DNA of 64,000 nt from JACPUX01 sp964517465 (GCA_964517465.1 CAZFEK010000019.1:8460-72459); one strand, 5' to 3'; shown: positions 25,506 to 35,581, counted from the stretch's first letter. Numbers and translations are program-made. Notes: a model not told the origin generated them from the sequence alone.

Positions 25506-28500
25506 GTGCGCCTCACCCAGATCAAACTCGCGGGCTTCAAATCCTTCGTCGACCCGACGACCATCGGCACCCCGGGCCAGTTGGTGGGCATCGTCGGTCC
25601 CAACGGATGCGGCAAGTCCAATGTCATCGATGCCGTGCGCTGGGTGCTGGGGGAGTCCAAAGCATCCGCGTTGCGCGGTGAGTCGATGCAGGACGTGATT
25701 TTCAACGGCGCGGGCGAGCGCAAGCCGGTTGGCCGAGCCAGCGTCGAATTGGTGTTCGACAACAGCCTGGGGCGCGCTTCCGGGCAATGGTCGCAATTCG
25801 CCGAACTTTCGATCAAGCGCGTGCTTTCGCGCGACGGTGAATCGAAGTACTACATCAATAACCTCTCGGTGCGCCGCCGCGACATCACCGATCTTTTTCT
25901 GGGCACGGGGTTGGGTCCGCGGGCTTACGCCATCATCGAACAGGGCATGATCTCGCGCATCATCGAGGCCAAGCCCGAGGAACTGCGGGTCTTTCTGGAA
26001 GAGGCGGCGGGCGTTTCGAAGTACAAGGAAAGGCGCAAGGAGACCGAAGGACGCCTTTCGGATACGCGCGAGAATCTCTCGCGGGTGGAAGACATACGCG
26101 GCGAGCTCGCGCAGCAATTGGTGAAACTCGATGCGCAGGCCAAGGTGGCGGCGGAGTATCGCGAGTTCGAATCCCGGCTCACCACCGCGCAGCGGCTTCT
26201 GTGGTTCTCGCGCCAGCAGGACGCGGCGCGGGCGCGCGAGCGCGCATCGGCGGAAGTGGCCCGGTACCAGGCGGCATTCGAATCGCTGCAATCCGAGCTA
26301 CGCAGCATCGAGTCGCAGTTGGAAACCCTGCGCGCCGAGGAAGACGCCGCTCGCGACGCGGTGAACCGCGGACAAGGCGAGTTCTACGGCATCAATGCCG
26401 AGGTGCAGCGCCTGGAGCAGCAGCTTGCCTTCCAGCGCGACAGCCAGCAACGCTTGGCGCAGCAACTGGCGCAGGCTGAGGGCCAGTTGCAAGGCCTGCG
26501 CGGGGAGCGCGGCGAGACCGAAACCCAAGCACAGGCAATGGAACGCCAGCTCGAAGAGACTTTGGCGCGGCGCGAAGCCACTCAAGAAGCCGCGGTCGCG
26601 GCGCAAAGCGCGCTGGCGAATCTCGAAGCACAAGTACATGACGCCGTCCGTGTGCTCACCGAGCGAAATGCCGAACTCGCTGCGGTAGAGCAGGCGCGGC
26701 AGGTCGCGGAAAATTCTCGTCAGCATGCCAACAAGGCCCTGGCTCAACTCGCGCAGCGGCGGGAGCGCCTGCTCAATGAAGGGCGCCAGGTGCCGGCCGA
26801 TCGCAGCGAAGAGCTGGCAATCGTGCAAGAGCAGTGGGAACAGGAGCGCGCTGAGGTGGAGGCGCGGGTCCAGGAACTGGAGTCGCTCAAGGCGAGCCTC
26901 GAGGACTTGCAACAGCGCTACCGGGATTGTGCCGATTCGGCGCAAAATGCCGCTGCCGGATTTGCCGAAATGGAAGCCCGCGCCAAGGCGCTGGCGGCGC
27001 TGCAAGCCAAACTCGCTCCCGCCGAAGATACCGCGGCGTGGTTGGCGCGCCAGGGTTTGAGCAACGCGCATCGGCTATGGCAAGTGATCGAAGTCGCCCC
27101 AGGGTGGGAAGACGCCCTCGAGGCGGTGCTGCGTGAGCGACTCAACGCGGTGGAGGTGGCCCGGCTGGAAGCGGCGCTCGAATGGGCCGAACATCCGGGA
27201 AAACTGGCGGTATTCGAACCGCGAGGTGCCGCCCCGGAACCGGTGGCAGCGGCGCCGGAAACCCTGCTTTCGCGCCTGCAGGCTGCACCGGCGCTCTGGC
27301 CCTTGCTTGCTTCCTGGCTGGCGGGCGTGCACTGCTCTCCCGACTTGGAGACCGCACTATCGCAGCGCGGCGCGCTGACTGCGGGCCAGACGCTGGCAAC
27401 GCCGCAAGGCCATGTGGTCAGCAGCCAGGGCCTGAGTTTTTTTGCCCCGGACAACGAATTGCATGGCGTATTGGCGCGCCAACGCGAGCTGGCGGAACTC
27501 GAAGAATCGCTCTCGGGGCTGCGCGAATCAGCGCAAGCGGCCCGCCACGAGCTCTTGGAGGTGGAAGCGCAGCTCAAGGCTCGCCAGGCGCAATACCATT
27601 CCGAGCAGATGGCGTCGGCCAGCCAGCAGCGCCGCTGTCACGACCTGGAAATGGAACTGGTGCAGTTGAAACAGGCCGAGGAAGTGGCGCGCCGGCGGCG
27701 CGAGCAAATCGCTCGCGAACTGGCGGAAGTCGAGGCGCTGGTTACTCAGGAGCATGCGGCGCGGGAGGAAGCCGAGATCGCGCTGGCGGCGCAGGCCGAA
27801 GCGCGGGACGCGCTATTCGCACGCCGGGATGCGGCACAGTTTGCGCGCAACGAGGCGGAAGTGTCGCTGGCCAAGGGGCGCGAAGCTTTGCGCAGCGCTG
27901 AGCACGCGGCGCAGGAGGCACTCTTCATGGGGCGCGCCTGTCGCGACAAAGCTGCCGATTTGCATCAGCGCTTGCGAAGCCTCGACGAGCAAATCCTGCG
28001 CGCCGAAGCCCATCTCAATCAATTGCAGGGTGAACACACCAATGTCGATTGGACGCCGATCGAACGCGCCTTGCAGGAAGCCTTGATCCGGCGCCAGCAG
28101 GCCGAGCAGGCCTTGGCTGCGGCGCGAGATCGCGAAGCGACCGCCAGTGCGCGCTTTCGCCAAGCTCAGGAAGCGCGCCTCTTGGTTGAACAGAAACTGG
28201 AACCGGCCCGCAGCAAGATCGAGGAAGCGCGAGTCAAAGAAAGCGTTGCTCAGACTCAGGAAGAGCAATTTTCCGAGCAATTGCGCGAAGCCGGGGCCGA
28301 TTTGGTCGGATTGCCCGAACAACTGCAAGCCTGGGGCAAGGCCTCCACTCTGCCTGGCGAAATTGAACGCTTGCAGGCCGCGATCGTGGCGCTTGGCGCG
28401 GTGAACCTCGCCGCGCTAGAAGAGCTGCAGGCGGCGACTGAGCGCAAGGACTACCTCGATCGGCAAGCGGCCGACCTCAATGAAGCGATCGAAACCCTGG

Positions 28501-29030
28501 AGGCCGCCATCCGGCGCATCGATCGCGAGACCCGGGCGCTGCTGCAGGAAACCTATGACACCGTGAACCGCCACTTCGGCGAACTTTTTCCGGCCCTGTT
28601 CGGCGGCGGTCAGGCGCGCCTCTTGCTGACCGGGGAAGAAATCCTCGACTCCGGCGTGCAGGTGCTGGCGCAGCCGCCGGGCAAGCGCAATAGTTCGATC
28701 CATCTGCTCTCCGGTGGAGAGAAGGCGCTGACCGCGTTGGCACTGGTATTTGCAATGTTCCAACTTAACCCGGCCCCCTTCTGCTTGCTCGACGAGGTCG
28801 ATGCGCCCCTGGATGACCCCAACACCGATCGCTTCTGCGCCATGGTCAAGCGCATGGCGCTGGCCCACCCGTCGGGCGGCACGCAGTTCCTGTTCATCAG
28901 CCACAACAAAATCACCATGGAAATGGCCAACCAACTGATCGGGGTGACCATGGCCGAGCCGGGCGTTTCGCGCGTGGTGGCGGTGGATATCAGCGAAGCG
29001 CTGCAAATGGCCGAGGCGGCAGCGGCCTGA
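25506..29030 (+). CDS. smc: Chromosome segregation ATPase SMC
   Basis: SMC forms ring-shaped dimers that compact and segregate the chromosome. From GTG 25506 the product has 1,174 residues, normal for bacterial SMC, and starts MRLTQIKLAGFKSFVDPTT. Walker A GPNGCGKS is at about 31-38. Two long coiled coils flank a hinge near 525-660, and the C-terminal head holds the signature HLLSGGEKALTALAL and Walker B CLLDEVDAPLDDPN. An upstream frame to 25392 would read through the promoter. smc-zipA-ligA-galU order is a betaproteobacterial pattern. Confidence 0.95.
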   Translation: MRLTQIKLAGFKSFVDPTTIGTPGQLVGIVGPNGCGKSNVIDAVRWVLGESKASALRGESMQDVIFNGAGERKPVGRASVELVFDNSLGRASGQWSQFAELSIKRVLSRDGESKYYINNLSVRRRDITDLFLGTGLGPRAYAIIEQGMISRIIEAKPEELRVFLEEAAGVSKYKERRKETEGRLSDTRENLSRVEDIRGELAQQLVKLDAQAKVAAEYREFESRLTTAQRLLWFSRQQDAARARERASAEVARYQAAFESLQSELRSIESQLETLRAEEDAARDAVNRGQGEFYGINAEVQRLEQQLAFQRDSQQRLAQQLAQAEGQLQGLRGERGETETQAQAMERQLEETLARREATQEAAVAAQSALANLEAQVHDAVRVLTERNAELAAVEQARQVAENSRQHANKALAQLAQRRERLLNEGRQVPADRSEELAIVQEQWEQERAEVEARVQELESLKASLEDLQQRYRDCADSAQNAAAGFAEMEARAKALAALQAKLAPAEDTAAWLARQGLSNAHRLWQVIEVAPGWEDALEAVLRERLNAVEVARLEAALEWAEHPGKLAVFEPRGAAPEPVAAAPETLLSRLQAAPALWPLLASWLAGVHCSPDLETALSQRGALTAGQTLATPQGHVVSSQGLSFFAPDNELHGVLARQRELAELEESLSGLRESAQAARHELLEVEAQLKARQAQYHSEQMASASQQRRCHDLEMELVQLKQAEEVARRRREQIARELAEVEALVTQEHAAREEAEIALAAQAEARDALFARRDAAQFARNEAEVSLAKGREALRSAEHAAQEALFMGRACRDKAADLHQRLRSLDEQILRAEAHLNQLQGEHTNVDWTPIERALQEALIRRQQAEQALAAARDREATASARFRQAQEARLLVEQKLEPARSKIEEARVKESVAQTQEEQFSEQLREAGADLVGLPEQLQAWGKASTLPGEIERLQAAIVALGAVNLAALEELQAATERKDYLDRQAADLNEAIETLEAAIRRIDRETRALLQETYDTVNRHFGELFPALFGGGQARLLLTGEEILDSGVQVLAQPPGKRNSSIHLLSGGEKALTALALVFAMFQLNPAPFCLLDEVDAPLDDPNTDRFCAMVKRMALAHPSGGTQFLFISHNKITMEMANQLIGVTMAEPGVSRVVAVDISEALQMAEAAAA

Positions 29031-29089
29031 AGCGCGGGTCGGCGAAGTTCAGCGGCGTCCGCAGCGAGTGCAGTTGCAGTCGATCGCGC

Positions 29090-29095
29090 TATAAT
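29090..29095 (+). promoter_or_regulatory. Candidate -10 box before zipA
   Basis: A perfect TATAAT occurs 10 nt before the zipA ATG with no convincing -35 element at the usual spacing. If used, the zipA message would have a leader of only a few nucleotides. Confidence 0.4.
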
Positions 29096-29104
29096 CCACA
29101 GGCC

Positions 29105-30301
29105 ATGAGCTCGCTGCAAATCGGACTGCTGGTGATCGCGGGGATCGCGGTCGCCGCGGTTTATCTCTACAACTTGTTCGAAGAGCGCCGAGTCCAGCGG
29201 CGCATGGACAGCGCTTTTCAAAAGCCGGAAGACGTGCTGCTTGCTCCGCGAAGCACATCGGCGCCGCGCATCGAGCCGAGCATCGAAGCGAACCTCGTTT
29301 CGGAAACGCCGGCCGGGGCCGAGGAGGTAATCGTTTCGCTCAGCCGCGAGGCGGCAGCTGCCTCGACCGAGGCTGCGCCGACCGCGGAAGCCATGCCCGC
29401 AGTCGAAACCATAGATCGCGAGCCGACGGCCCAAGCCGCCGACGAAACGCATGCCGGCGCTCCAGCTCGCTTTTCGCGAGAGGCGCGCGAACCCGATCCG
29501 GTGATCGAGAGTCTGGCCTATTTCAGTTTCGCCGAACCGCGAGACGCGGCAGATCTGATCGAAGCATCGGTCTCCCCCGAAGGCGCGGAGCTTTCGTGGT
29601 ACGGACGCTCGGCAAGCGAGGGCAGGTGGCGTTTGCTTGCTGCAGGGCCTTATGGCGAGTGCCTAGAGATGGCGGCGGGCCTTTTGCTTGCCAACCGCCA
29701 GGGCGCGGTGAGCCGTTTGGCTTTGCGCAGCTTTCTCGAAACGATGGGTGATCTGGCCAAGCGCGTCGAGGCGACCCTGATGGTTCCCGAGGCAAGCGCC
29801 GAATCGGCGCGCGCCGATGCTCTGGACAAGGCCTGTGCGGCGGTTGACGTGCAGATCGGTCTTTCGCTGCTGCGCCGCGATGTCGCGGTCATAGCCGGCA
29901 CGAGACTGCGCGGCGTGGCCGAAAGCGCGGGATTCCGGCTCAATGGGCAAGGCGGCTTCGACTATCTGCTCGACGAGGACGGCCGATTGATGTTCCAGCT
30001 CTTGGACATGGGCGGTCGGCCGCTTACCGCGGATAGCCTGAAGACGCTCCAGTTCACGGGTGTGACGCTGCTCCTCGACGTGCCTCGAATTGTCGAGCCC
30101 CTGAAGGCTTTCGATCAAATGCGCTTGGTCGCGCGCCGCCTGGCGAGCACGCTCGAAGCCAGTTTGGTCGATGACGCGCGCCAGCCCCTTGCCGATGCGG
30201 CACTGGCGGCGATTCGCTCCCAACTGCAACAGGCTTGCGCCACGCTGCGGGACATGCAAGTCGAGCCCGGCGGCGCGCGGGCACTGCGTCTTTTTTCCTG
30301 A
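29105..30301 (+). CDS. zipA: Cell division protein ZipA-like
   Basis: ZipA tethers FtsZ to the inner membrane during division. The 398-residue product has an N-terminal membrane anchor (LQIGLLVIAGIAVAAVYLYNL), a charged segment (FEERRVQRRMD), a low-complexity Ala/Glu/Pro linker to about residue 130, and a C-terminal domain of about 230 residues consistent with the ZipA FtsZ-binding fold. Sequence similarity in this family is low; position between smc and ligA, where zipA is found in many betaproteobacteria, and the domain layout support the call. Confidence 0.85.
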   Translation: MSSLQIGLLVIAGIAVAAVYLYNLFEERRVQRRMDSAFQKPEDVLLAPRSTSAPRIEPSIEANLVSETPAGAEEVIVSLSREAAAASTEAAPTAEAMPAVETIDREPTAQAADETHAGAPARFSREAREPDPVIESLAYFSFAEPRDAADLIEASVSPEGAELSWYGRSASEGRWRLLAAGPYGECLEMAAGLLLANRQGAVSRLALRSFLETMGDLAKRVEATLMVPEASAESARADALDKACAAVDVQIGLSLLRRDVAVIAGTRLRGVAESAGFRLNGQGGFDYLLDEDGRLMFQLLDMGGRPLTADSLKTLQFTGVTLLLDVPRIVEPLKAFDQMRLVARRLASTLEASLVDDARQPLADAALAAIRSQLQQACATLRDMQVEPGGARALRLFS

Positions 30302-30305
30302 GCGC

Positions 30306-32336
30306 ATGAATATCCCCGCGGCGGCGCAAACCGAAGCCGAGCGGCTGCGGCAAGCGATCGAGCATCACAACTACTGTTATTACGTGCTCGATGCGCCGGA
30401 GATTTCCGACGCCGATTTCGACGCACTCTTTCGCCGCCTCCAAGATCTCGAGCAAAGATACCCCGAACTCGCTACGCCGGATTCGCCCACCCAGCGCGTG
30501 GGCGCAGCGCCGCGCGCGGATTTCGCCAGCATCGTTCACCGGGTGCCGATGCTTTCCCTCAACAACGCCTTCGCCGACGAGGAAGTGCAGGCTTTCGACC
30601 GGCGCGTGCGAGAGGGTCTGGAAGTTCCAAGCGTAGCTTACAGCGTAGAGCCGAAATTCGACGGTCTGGCGGTGAGCCTGCGCTACCAAGACGGAGTGCT
30701 GGTTGCCGGCGCAACTCGCGGTGATGGCTTTAGCGGAGAGGATGTCACCGCCAACTTGCGCACCGTGAAAGCGATTCCCCTGCGTCTGGAGGGCGCGAGT
30801 GTTCCGCGGCTCTTGGAGGTTCGCGGCGAAGTGTTGATGCTCAAACGCGATTTTGCCGCCCTCAACGCCCAGCAGGAGGCGGCGGGAGAGAAACTTTTCG
30901 CCAATCCGCGCAACGCCGCAGCAGGTGCTTTGCGCCAGCTCGATGCGCGCATCACCGCCACACGACGGCTTACTTTTTTTGCCTACGGGTTGGGCGAGGT
31001 CAAGTGGGAGGGCCGGGCACCGAGGCGGCACAGCGAGGTCATGGAGCGGTTGGCCGCGTGGCATCTGCCGGTGACGGCGGAGCGCCGGGTGGTCGAAGGT
31101 GTCGCCGGTTTGCTGCGCTATTATCGCGAACTGGGCGCAAGGCGATCCGCCTTGCCCTTCGAAATCGACGGCGTGGTGTACAAAGTGGATGATTTGGCGC
31201 AGCAGGAGAACCTGGGATTCGTCTCCCGGGCGCCGCGTTTTGCCGTCGCGCATAAATTTCCGGCCGAAGAAATGGCGACGGAAGTGTTGGGCATCGATGT
31301 GCAGGTGGGACGCACCGGCGCGATTACGCCGGTAGCGCGTTTGAAGCCGGTGTTCGTGGGCGGAGTGACCGTCACCAATGCCACTTTGCACAACGAAGAC
31401 GAAGTGCGGCGCAAGGACGTGCACATCGGCGACACCGTCATCGTGCGGCGGGCCGGCGATGTCATTCCCGAAGTGGCCCGCGTGCTCGTCGACCAGCGCC
31501 CCGGGCAAGCCAGCCGTTTCGTCATGCCTACCCATTGCCCGGTCTGCGGTTCGGCCATCTTGCGCCTGCCCGATGAGGCGGTGGCCCGGTGCACCGGAGG
31601 GCTTTATTGCCCGGCGCAGCGCAAACAGGCCCTGCTGCATTTCGCCTCGCGCCGCGCCATGGATATCGAGGGCTTGGGCGAGAAGCTGGTAGATCAACTG
31701 GTGGATCTCGATCGGGTGAAGACGCCGGCCGATCTCTACCACCTGGATCTGCCGGACTTGGCCGGGCTCGAACGTATGGCGGAGAAGTCCGGGGCGAATG
31801 TGCTGGCGGCTATCGCCAAAAGCAAAAACACGACTTTGGCGCGTTTCATCTATGCCTTGGGGATACGCCATGTGGGCGAATCCACGGCCAAGGACTTGGC
31901 CCGGCATTTCGGCGAACTGAATGCGCTGATGGCGGCTGACGAAGCGGCGCTGCTTGAGGCGCGCGACGTCGGACCGGTGCTGGCACAGAGCATCCGCCGC
32001 TTTTTCGCCGAAGGGCACAACCGCGAGGTGATCGCCGCGCTGCGCGCGGCCGGTGTATCCTGGAATGAAGGCGCTGGGGAGGCGAACCCGGGCGGCCGAG
32101 TTTTTGCCGGCCAGAGCTTCGTGCTTACCGGAACTTTGCCCGGCATGAGCCGCGAGGAAGCCAAGGCGAAGATCGAAGCGGCGGGAGGCAAGGTGTCGGG
32201 CAGCGTTTCGAAGAAGACCGACTTCGTGCTGGCCGGCAGCGAAGCCGGCAGCAAGCTCGATCGGGCGCAGGAACTCGGAATCAAAGTGATCGACGAAAGC
32301 GAATTTTTGCAAATGCTGGAGGGAGCAAGCGAATGA
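30306..32336 (+). CDS. ligA: NAD-dependent DNA ligase
   Basis: LigA seals nicks in duplex DNA using NAD. The 676-residue product has the Ia domain at the N-terminus (HNYCYYVLDAPEISDADFD), the adenylated lysine K117 in EPKFDGLAVS, an OB fold, a four-cysteine zinc finger (CPVCGSAI and later CTGGLYCP), helix-hairpin-helix repeats and a C-terminal BRCT domain (GRVFAGQSFVLTGTLPGMSREEA). ATG 30306 follows zipA by 4 nt; its stop overlaps galU (ATGA), so zipA-ligA-galU appear to be one unit. Confidence 0.97.
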   Translation: MNIPAAAQTEAERLRQAIEHHNYCYYVLDAPEISDADFDALFRRLQDLEQRYPELATPDSPTQRVGAAPRADFASIVHRVPMLSLNNAFADEEVQAFDRRVREGLEVPSVAYSVEPKFDGLAVSLRYQDGVLVAGATRGDGFSGEDVTANLRTVKAIPLRLEGASVPRLLEVRGEVLMLKRDFAALNAQQEAAGEKLFANPRNAAAGALRQLDARITATRRLTFFAYGLGEVKWEGRAPRRHSEVMERLAAWHLPVTAERRVVEGVAGLLRYYRELGARRSALPFEIDGVVYKVDDLAQQENLGFVSRAPRFAVAHKFPAEEMATEVLGIDVQVGRTGAITPVARLKPVFVGGVTVTNATLHNEDEVRRKDVHIGDTVIVRRAGDVIPEVARVLVDQRPGQASRFVMPTHCPVCGSAILRLPDEAVARCTGGLYCPAQRKQALLHFASRRAMDIEGLGEKLVDQLVDLDRVKTPADLYHLDLPDLAGLERMAEKSGANVLAAIAKSKNTTLARFIYALGIRHVGESTAKDLARHFGELNALMAADEAALLEARDVGPVLAQSIRRFFAEGHNREVIAALRAAGVSWNEGAGEANPGGRVFAGQSFVLTGTLPGMSREEAKAKIEAAGGKVSGSVSKKTDFVLAGSEAGSKLDRAQELGIKVIDESEFLQMLEGASE

Positions 32337-33202
32337 ATCGAGTGCACAAGGCCGTTTTTCCGGTGGCGGGGCTAGGCAGCCGCTTCTTGCCCGTGACCAA
32401 GGCAAGCCCGAAAGAAATGTTGCCCATCGTGGACAAGCCGTTGATCCAATTTGCGGTGGAAGAGGCGGCGGCGGCGGGCATCACGGACATGATCTTCATT
32501 ACCGGGCGCAACAAGCGCGCCATCGAAGACCATTTCGACAAGGCCTATGAGCTCGAAACCGAACTGGCCATGCGCAACAAAAACGAGTTGCTGGAAATGG
32601 TGCGCTCGGTGGCGCCCAAAGGCATCAACTGCATCTACATCCGGCAGGTGGAAGCGCTGGGCTTGGGGCATGCGGTGCTGTGCGCTGCGCCGGTGGTGAA
32701 CGACGAACCCTTCGCCGTGATTCTCGCCGACGATCTGATCGACGCTCACGTGCCGGTGATGCGCCAGATGACCGAGCTCTACGGCCGCGAAGGCAAGTCC
32801 ATCATCGGCGTGCGCCAAGTCGAGCGCTCCGAGACCGCTTCCTACGGCATCGTCAAGGTTCAATCCGAGGGCGAAAAGTATTCGCCCATCACCGGGATCG
32901 TGGAGAAGCCCAAACCCGAGATGGCGCCCTCGACCCTGGCGGTGACCGGCCGCTATTTGCTGCGACCGGCGATCTTCAAACACCTGCGCGACATCCAGCC
33001 GGGTGCGGGCGGGGAGATCCAGCTCACCGACGGCATCGCCCGGCTCCTGAAGGAAGAAGCGGCGCTCGCTTACCGTTTTGACGGGACGACCTACGATTGC
33101 GGCAGCAAGATCGGCTACGTTCAGGCCACCATTGCTTATGGTTTGAAGCATCCGGAGACGGCGGTGCCGCTGCGCGAATTTCTGGGGACGATTTTGGCAT
33201 GA
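32333..33202 (+). CDS. galU: UTP-glucose-1-phosphate uridylyltransferase
   Basis: GalU makes UDP-glucose from UTP and glucose-1-phosphate, the precursor for many surface glycans. The 289-residue product has the nucleotidyltransferase signature AVFPVAGLGSRFLPVTKASPK, the metal-site region AVILADDLID and the lysine-containing VEKPKPEMAPS. Its ATG overlaps the ligA stop and its own stop overlaps the next gene (ATGA), so it links the replication genes to the exopolysaccharide locus that starts here. Confidence 0.96.
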   Translation: MNRVHKAVFPVAGLGSRFLPVTKASPKEMLPIVDKPLIQFAVEEAAAAGITDMIFITGRNKRAIEDHFDKAYELETELAMRNKNELLEMVRSVAPKGINCIYIRQVEALGLGHAVLCAAPVVNDEPFAVILADDLIDAHVPVMRQMTELYGREGKSIIGVRQVERSETASYGIVKVQSEGEKYSPITGIVEKPKPEMAPSTLAVTGRYLLRPAIFKHLRDIQPGAGGEIQLTDGIARLLKEEAALAYRFDGTTYDCGSKIGYVQATIAYGLKHPETAVPLREFLGTILA

Positions 33203-34362
33203 CGCGCCGCCAGGCATCGCGTACCCCCGAACGCGAACGTCAGTTGCGCCGACTGGCCGTGCTCTTGGCTTTGTCTTTCGTTTTTGCGATCGGTGAAATC
33301 GGACTGCGGGTATATGCGCGTCTGACGAGCTACATACCCAAGGTCGATCTCTATGACGCGCCTCATTACCTCCTGGGGCGCGCGCTAGTGCCCGGGGCGA
33401 GCTTCGAGTCGAAGGCCGGCAGCGTTCACGTCAATTCACTCGGTTTTCGCGGCAAGGAGTTTGCGTCCAAAAAACCGGAGGGTACGTATCGCATCGCGGC
33501 TTTGGGTGGGTCGACAACTTTTGGCTACTACCCGGCCACTTCCAGCGATGAGACGGCTTACCCGGCGGTGCTGGAGAGACTGCTGAACGAAGGCAAACCG
33601 AACACCCTGGTCCGGCGATACGAAGTGATCAATGCCGGCGTTCCCGGATATTCGCTGCGCTCCTCCCTGCAGAATTTGGCTTCGCGGCTGCTCTATTTCG
33701 ATCCGGACATGGTGGTCGTCTACCACGCGACCAACGATGTCGCCCGTTATGGGAACGAGGATGGTCTCAGCAAGCCGCTGTTGAATCAGTTTGTGCCGCA
33801 GGGCGTTATTCCAGGCCTGCTGGACCAGGTCATGGGCTGGTCCTACCTGTTCCAAGAATTGCGGTTTACGCTTGGAACGCGACTGATCGGCGGTCTGTTT
33901 GGATCGCGCGGATCCACTGAGCCGAAGCCATGGCGATATGACCCGCGCTACGAGGAGGCCTTTCGCCGCGATTTGAACAACCTCGTCACTCTGGCCAAAG
34001 CCAACGGCGTCCTGCCCGTGCTGGCTACACAGTCGATTGCCTTCACGGAAAAAACCGATTTCGCCAAGCTGACCGAGGACGAGCGAAAGATGTTGTTCGA
34101 CCGCCCCGCGATTTTCTACGCGACGATTCCCGGTCCCGAGCGTTTTCGAGTCTTCCAGCGCTACAACCAAGCTATCCGGGATACTGCCGCCCTTCATCGG
34201 CTACCCCTCGCCGATGTCGATCGCGCCGTTCCCAAAACACCGCGGTTTCACTACGACTATTGCCACCTCACCGATGAGGGCACGGCCATGCAGGCGGCGG
34301 TCATTCAACAGGCGATCCATTCGGCCGGCCCGGCGGCCACGCAGCCCACAACACATCGATAG
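33199..34362 (+). CDS. Membrane-anchored SGNH/GDSL hydrolase-like protein
   Basis: The 387-residue product has one N-terminal membrane segment (LAVLLALSFVFAIGEIGLRVY) and a periplasmic SGNH-type domain. Block I is modified to ALGGSTTFGYYP with the nucleophile serine, the VINAGVPGYS and VVYHATNDV segments match blocks II and III, and DYCHLTDEGTAMQ supplies the Asp/His pair. Such proteins in glycan loci are often O-acetyl esterases or acetyltransferase partners. It overlaps galU by 4 nt and precedes a glycosyltransferase, so a role in modifying the exopolysaccharide is likely but inferred. Confidence 0.8.
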   Translation: MTRRQASRTPERERQLRRLAVLLALSFVFAIGEIGLRVYARLTSYIPKVDLYDAPHYLLGRALVPGASFESKAGSVHVNSLGFRGKEFASKKPEGTYRIAALGGSTTFGYYPATSSDETAYPAVLERLLNEGKPNTLVRRYEVINAGVPGYSLRSSLQNLASRLLYFDPDMVVVYHATNDVARYGNEDGLSKPLLNQFVPQGVIPGLLDQVMGWSYLFQELRFTLGTRLIGGLFGSRGSTEPKPWRYDPRYEEAFRRDLNNLVTLAKANGVLPVLATQSIAFTEKTDFAKLTEDERKMLFDRPAIFYATIPGPERFRVFQRYNQAIRDTAALHRLPLADVDRAVPKTPRFHYDYCHLTDEGTAMQAAVIQQAIHSAGPAATQPTTHR

Positions 34363-34372
34363 CGAGACGGCC

Positions 34373-35581
34373 ATGCGCAAGGTGCTCTACTTTCACTACC
34401 AGCGCTCGCGGCGCGACGGCTCGTATGTGCATACTCGGGAATTCGAGGCGGCCTTCGGGGGACTTTGCCAAGAGCAGGACGTCGGTTTCGCAGTCTATGC
34501 GCCCGAGGCGGTAGACCCCGCGGAGGGATCGGGCGGCGCTCTGGCGCGGCTGCGTCAATGGTTATCGCAGCGGTATCTGCGCGACTTCAAGGTGCTGTAT
34601 CAGCAGTGGCGGATGATGCGCAAGGAGAGCGAGATTCTCCAGCGCGAACGACCGGACATCGTGCTCACGCGATTCGATGACACCACCTTGTCCATACTCT
34701 GGGCTTGCCGCGCTGCCGGGATTCCGGTCGTCCTGGAGATTAATGCGCCCATCAAGGACAACTTGGAAGACGAATATCGCCAGTTGCCCTGGTTCAAACG
34801 CCTCTATTCCAACCAGCATGCCGTGGATTTGGCCCAGGGTGCCTTCACCGTCAGCGAAGAGATCAGCGCGCCCCTGCGTCGCGAAGCGCGGCCGGGGAAA
34901 CCCATTTGGACCATTCCCAACGGTGTCGACATCAGCCGTTTCCATCCCGAGATTTCGGGCGCCGAGCTTCGCGCCAGGTATCAGATTGCTCCCCATCGCG
35001 TGGTGCTCGGCTTCGTCGGCAGTTTCGCCCCCTGGCACGGACTGGATGCATTGGCGGATGCCTTCGAGCTGCTGTTGGCGGAGAATCTGCCCGTGCATCT
35101 GCTTCTCGTCGGTCAGGCCAATGCGCGCTGGCAGCCACTGATTGATCGACTGAGCGCTGCCAGGCTGGCTGAGCACGTCACCATGGCGGGGTTCGTGAAA
35201 CCCGCGGACATACCTCCCTTCCTCGCCGCCATGGATATCACGGTCCTGCCCAACGCCGCGCGTTATTGTTCGCCGCTGAAGCTGTTCGAATACATGGCCA
35301 TGGCCAAGCCGACCGTCGCCGCGGCGACGCCACCGGTTGCGGCGACTCTCGCGGACGGTGCCGAGGGGCTGTTGTTCGAACCCGGGGACGCCAAGGGGTT
35401 TGCCGCGGCGCTGCGCCGGCTGGTCGTAGACGGCCAGCTGCGCCAGCAACTCGGTCTGGCGGCCCGTGCTCGAATGGGGCGCGAATTCACTTGGCGGCAC
35501 AACGCCGAGCGCGTTTTTGAGTTGTTGAGCTCAGTATTCGCCGAGACGGCGACCAAGCCAGGCGGCGACGCCGGCCGGTAG
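34373..35581 (+). CDS. Glycosyltransferase family 4 protein
   Basis: The 402-residue product is a GT-B retaining glycosyltransferase. ATG 34373 starts MRKVLYFHYQRSRRDG, the first beta strand. The acceptor half covers about residues 1-175 and the donor half contains VLGFVGSFAPWHGLDAL, HLLLVGQANARWQ, HVTMAGFVKPADIPPFLAAMD and the E-x7-E type region YCSPLKLFEYMAMAKP. It lies 10 nt after the SGNH gene. Its last 51 bp overlap the end of the convergent flippase gene. Donor and acceptor sugars are unknown. Confidence 0.9.
   Translation: MRKVLYFHYQRSRRDGSYVHTREFEAAFGGLCQEQDVGFAVYAPEAVDPAEGSGGALARLRQWLSQRYLRDFKVLYQQWRMMRKESEILQRERPDIVLTRFDDTTLSILWACRAAGIPVVLEINAPIKDNLEDEYRQLPWFKRLYSNQHAVDLAQGAFTVSEEISAPLRREARPGKPIWTIPNGVDISRFHPEISGAELRARYQIAPHRVVLGFVGSFAPWHGLDALADAFELLLAENLPVHLLLVGQANARWQPLIDRLSAARLAEHVTMAGFVKPADIPPFLAAMDITVLPNAARYCSPLKLFEYMAMAKPTVAAATPPVAATLADGAEGLLFEPGDAKGFAAALRRLVVDGQLRQQLGLAARARMGREFTWRHNAERVFELLSSVFAETATKPGGDAGR

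Noticed and set aside
30054..32405. A 783-codon open frame on the minus strand
   Set aside because: It mirrors zipA-ligA; the plus-strand ligase motifs are complete, and the antisense product has no family pattern.
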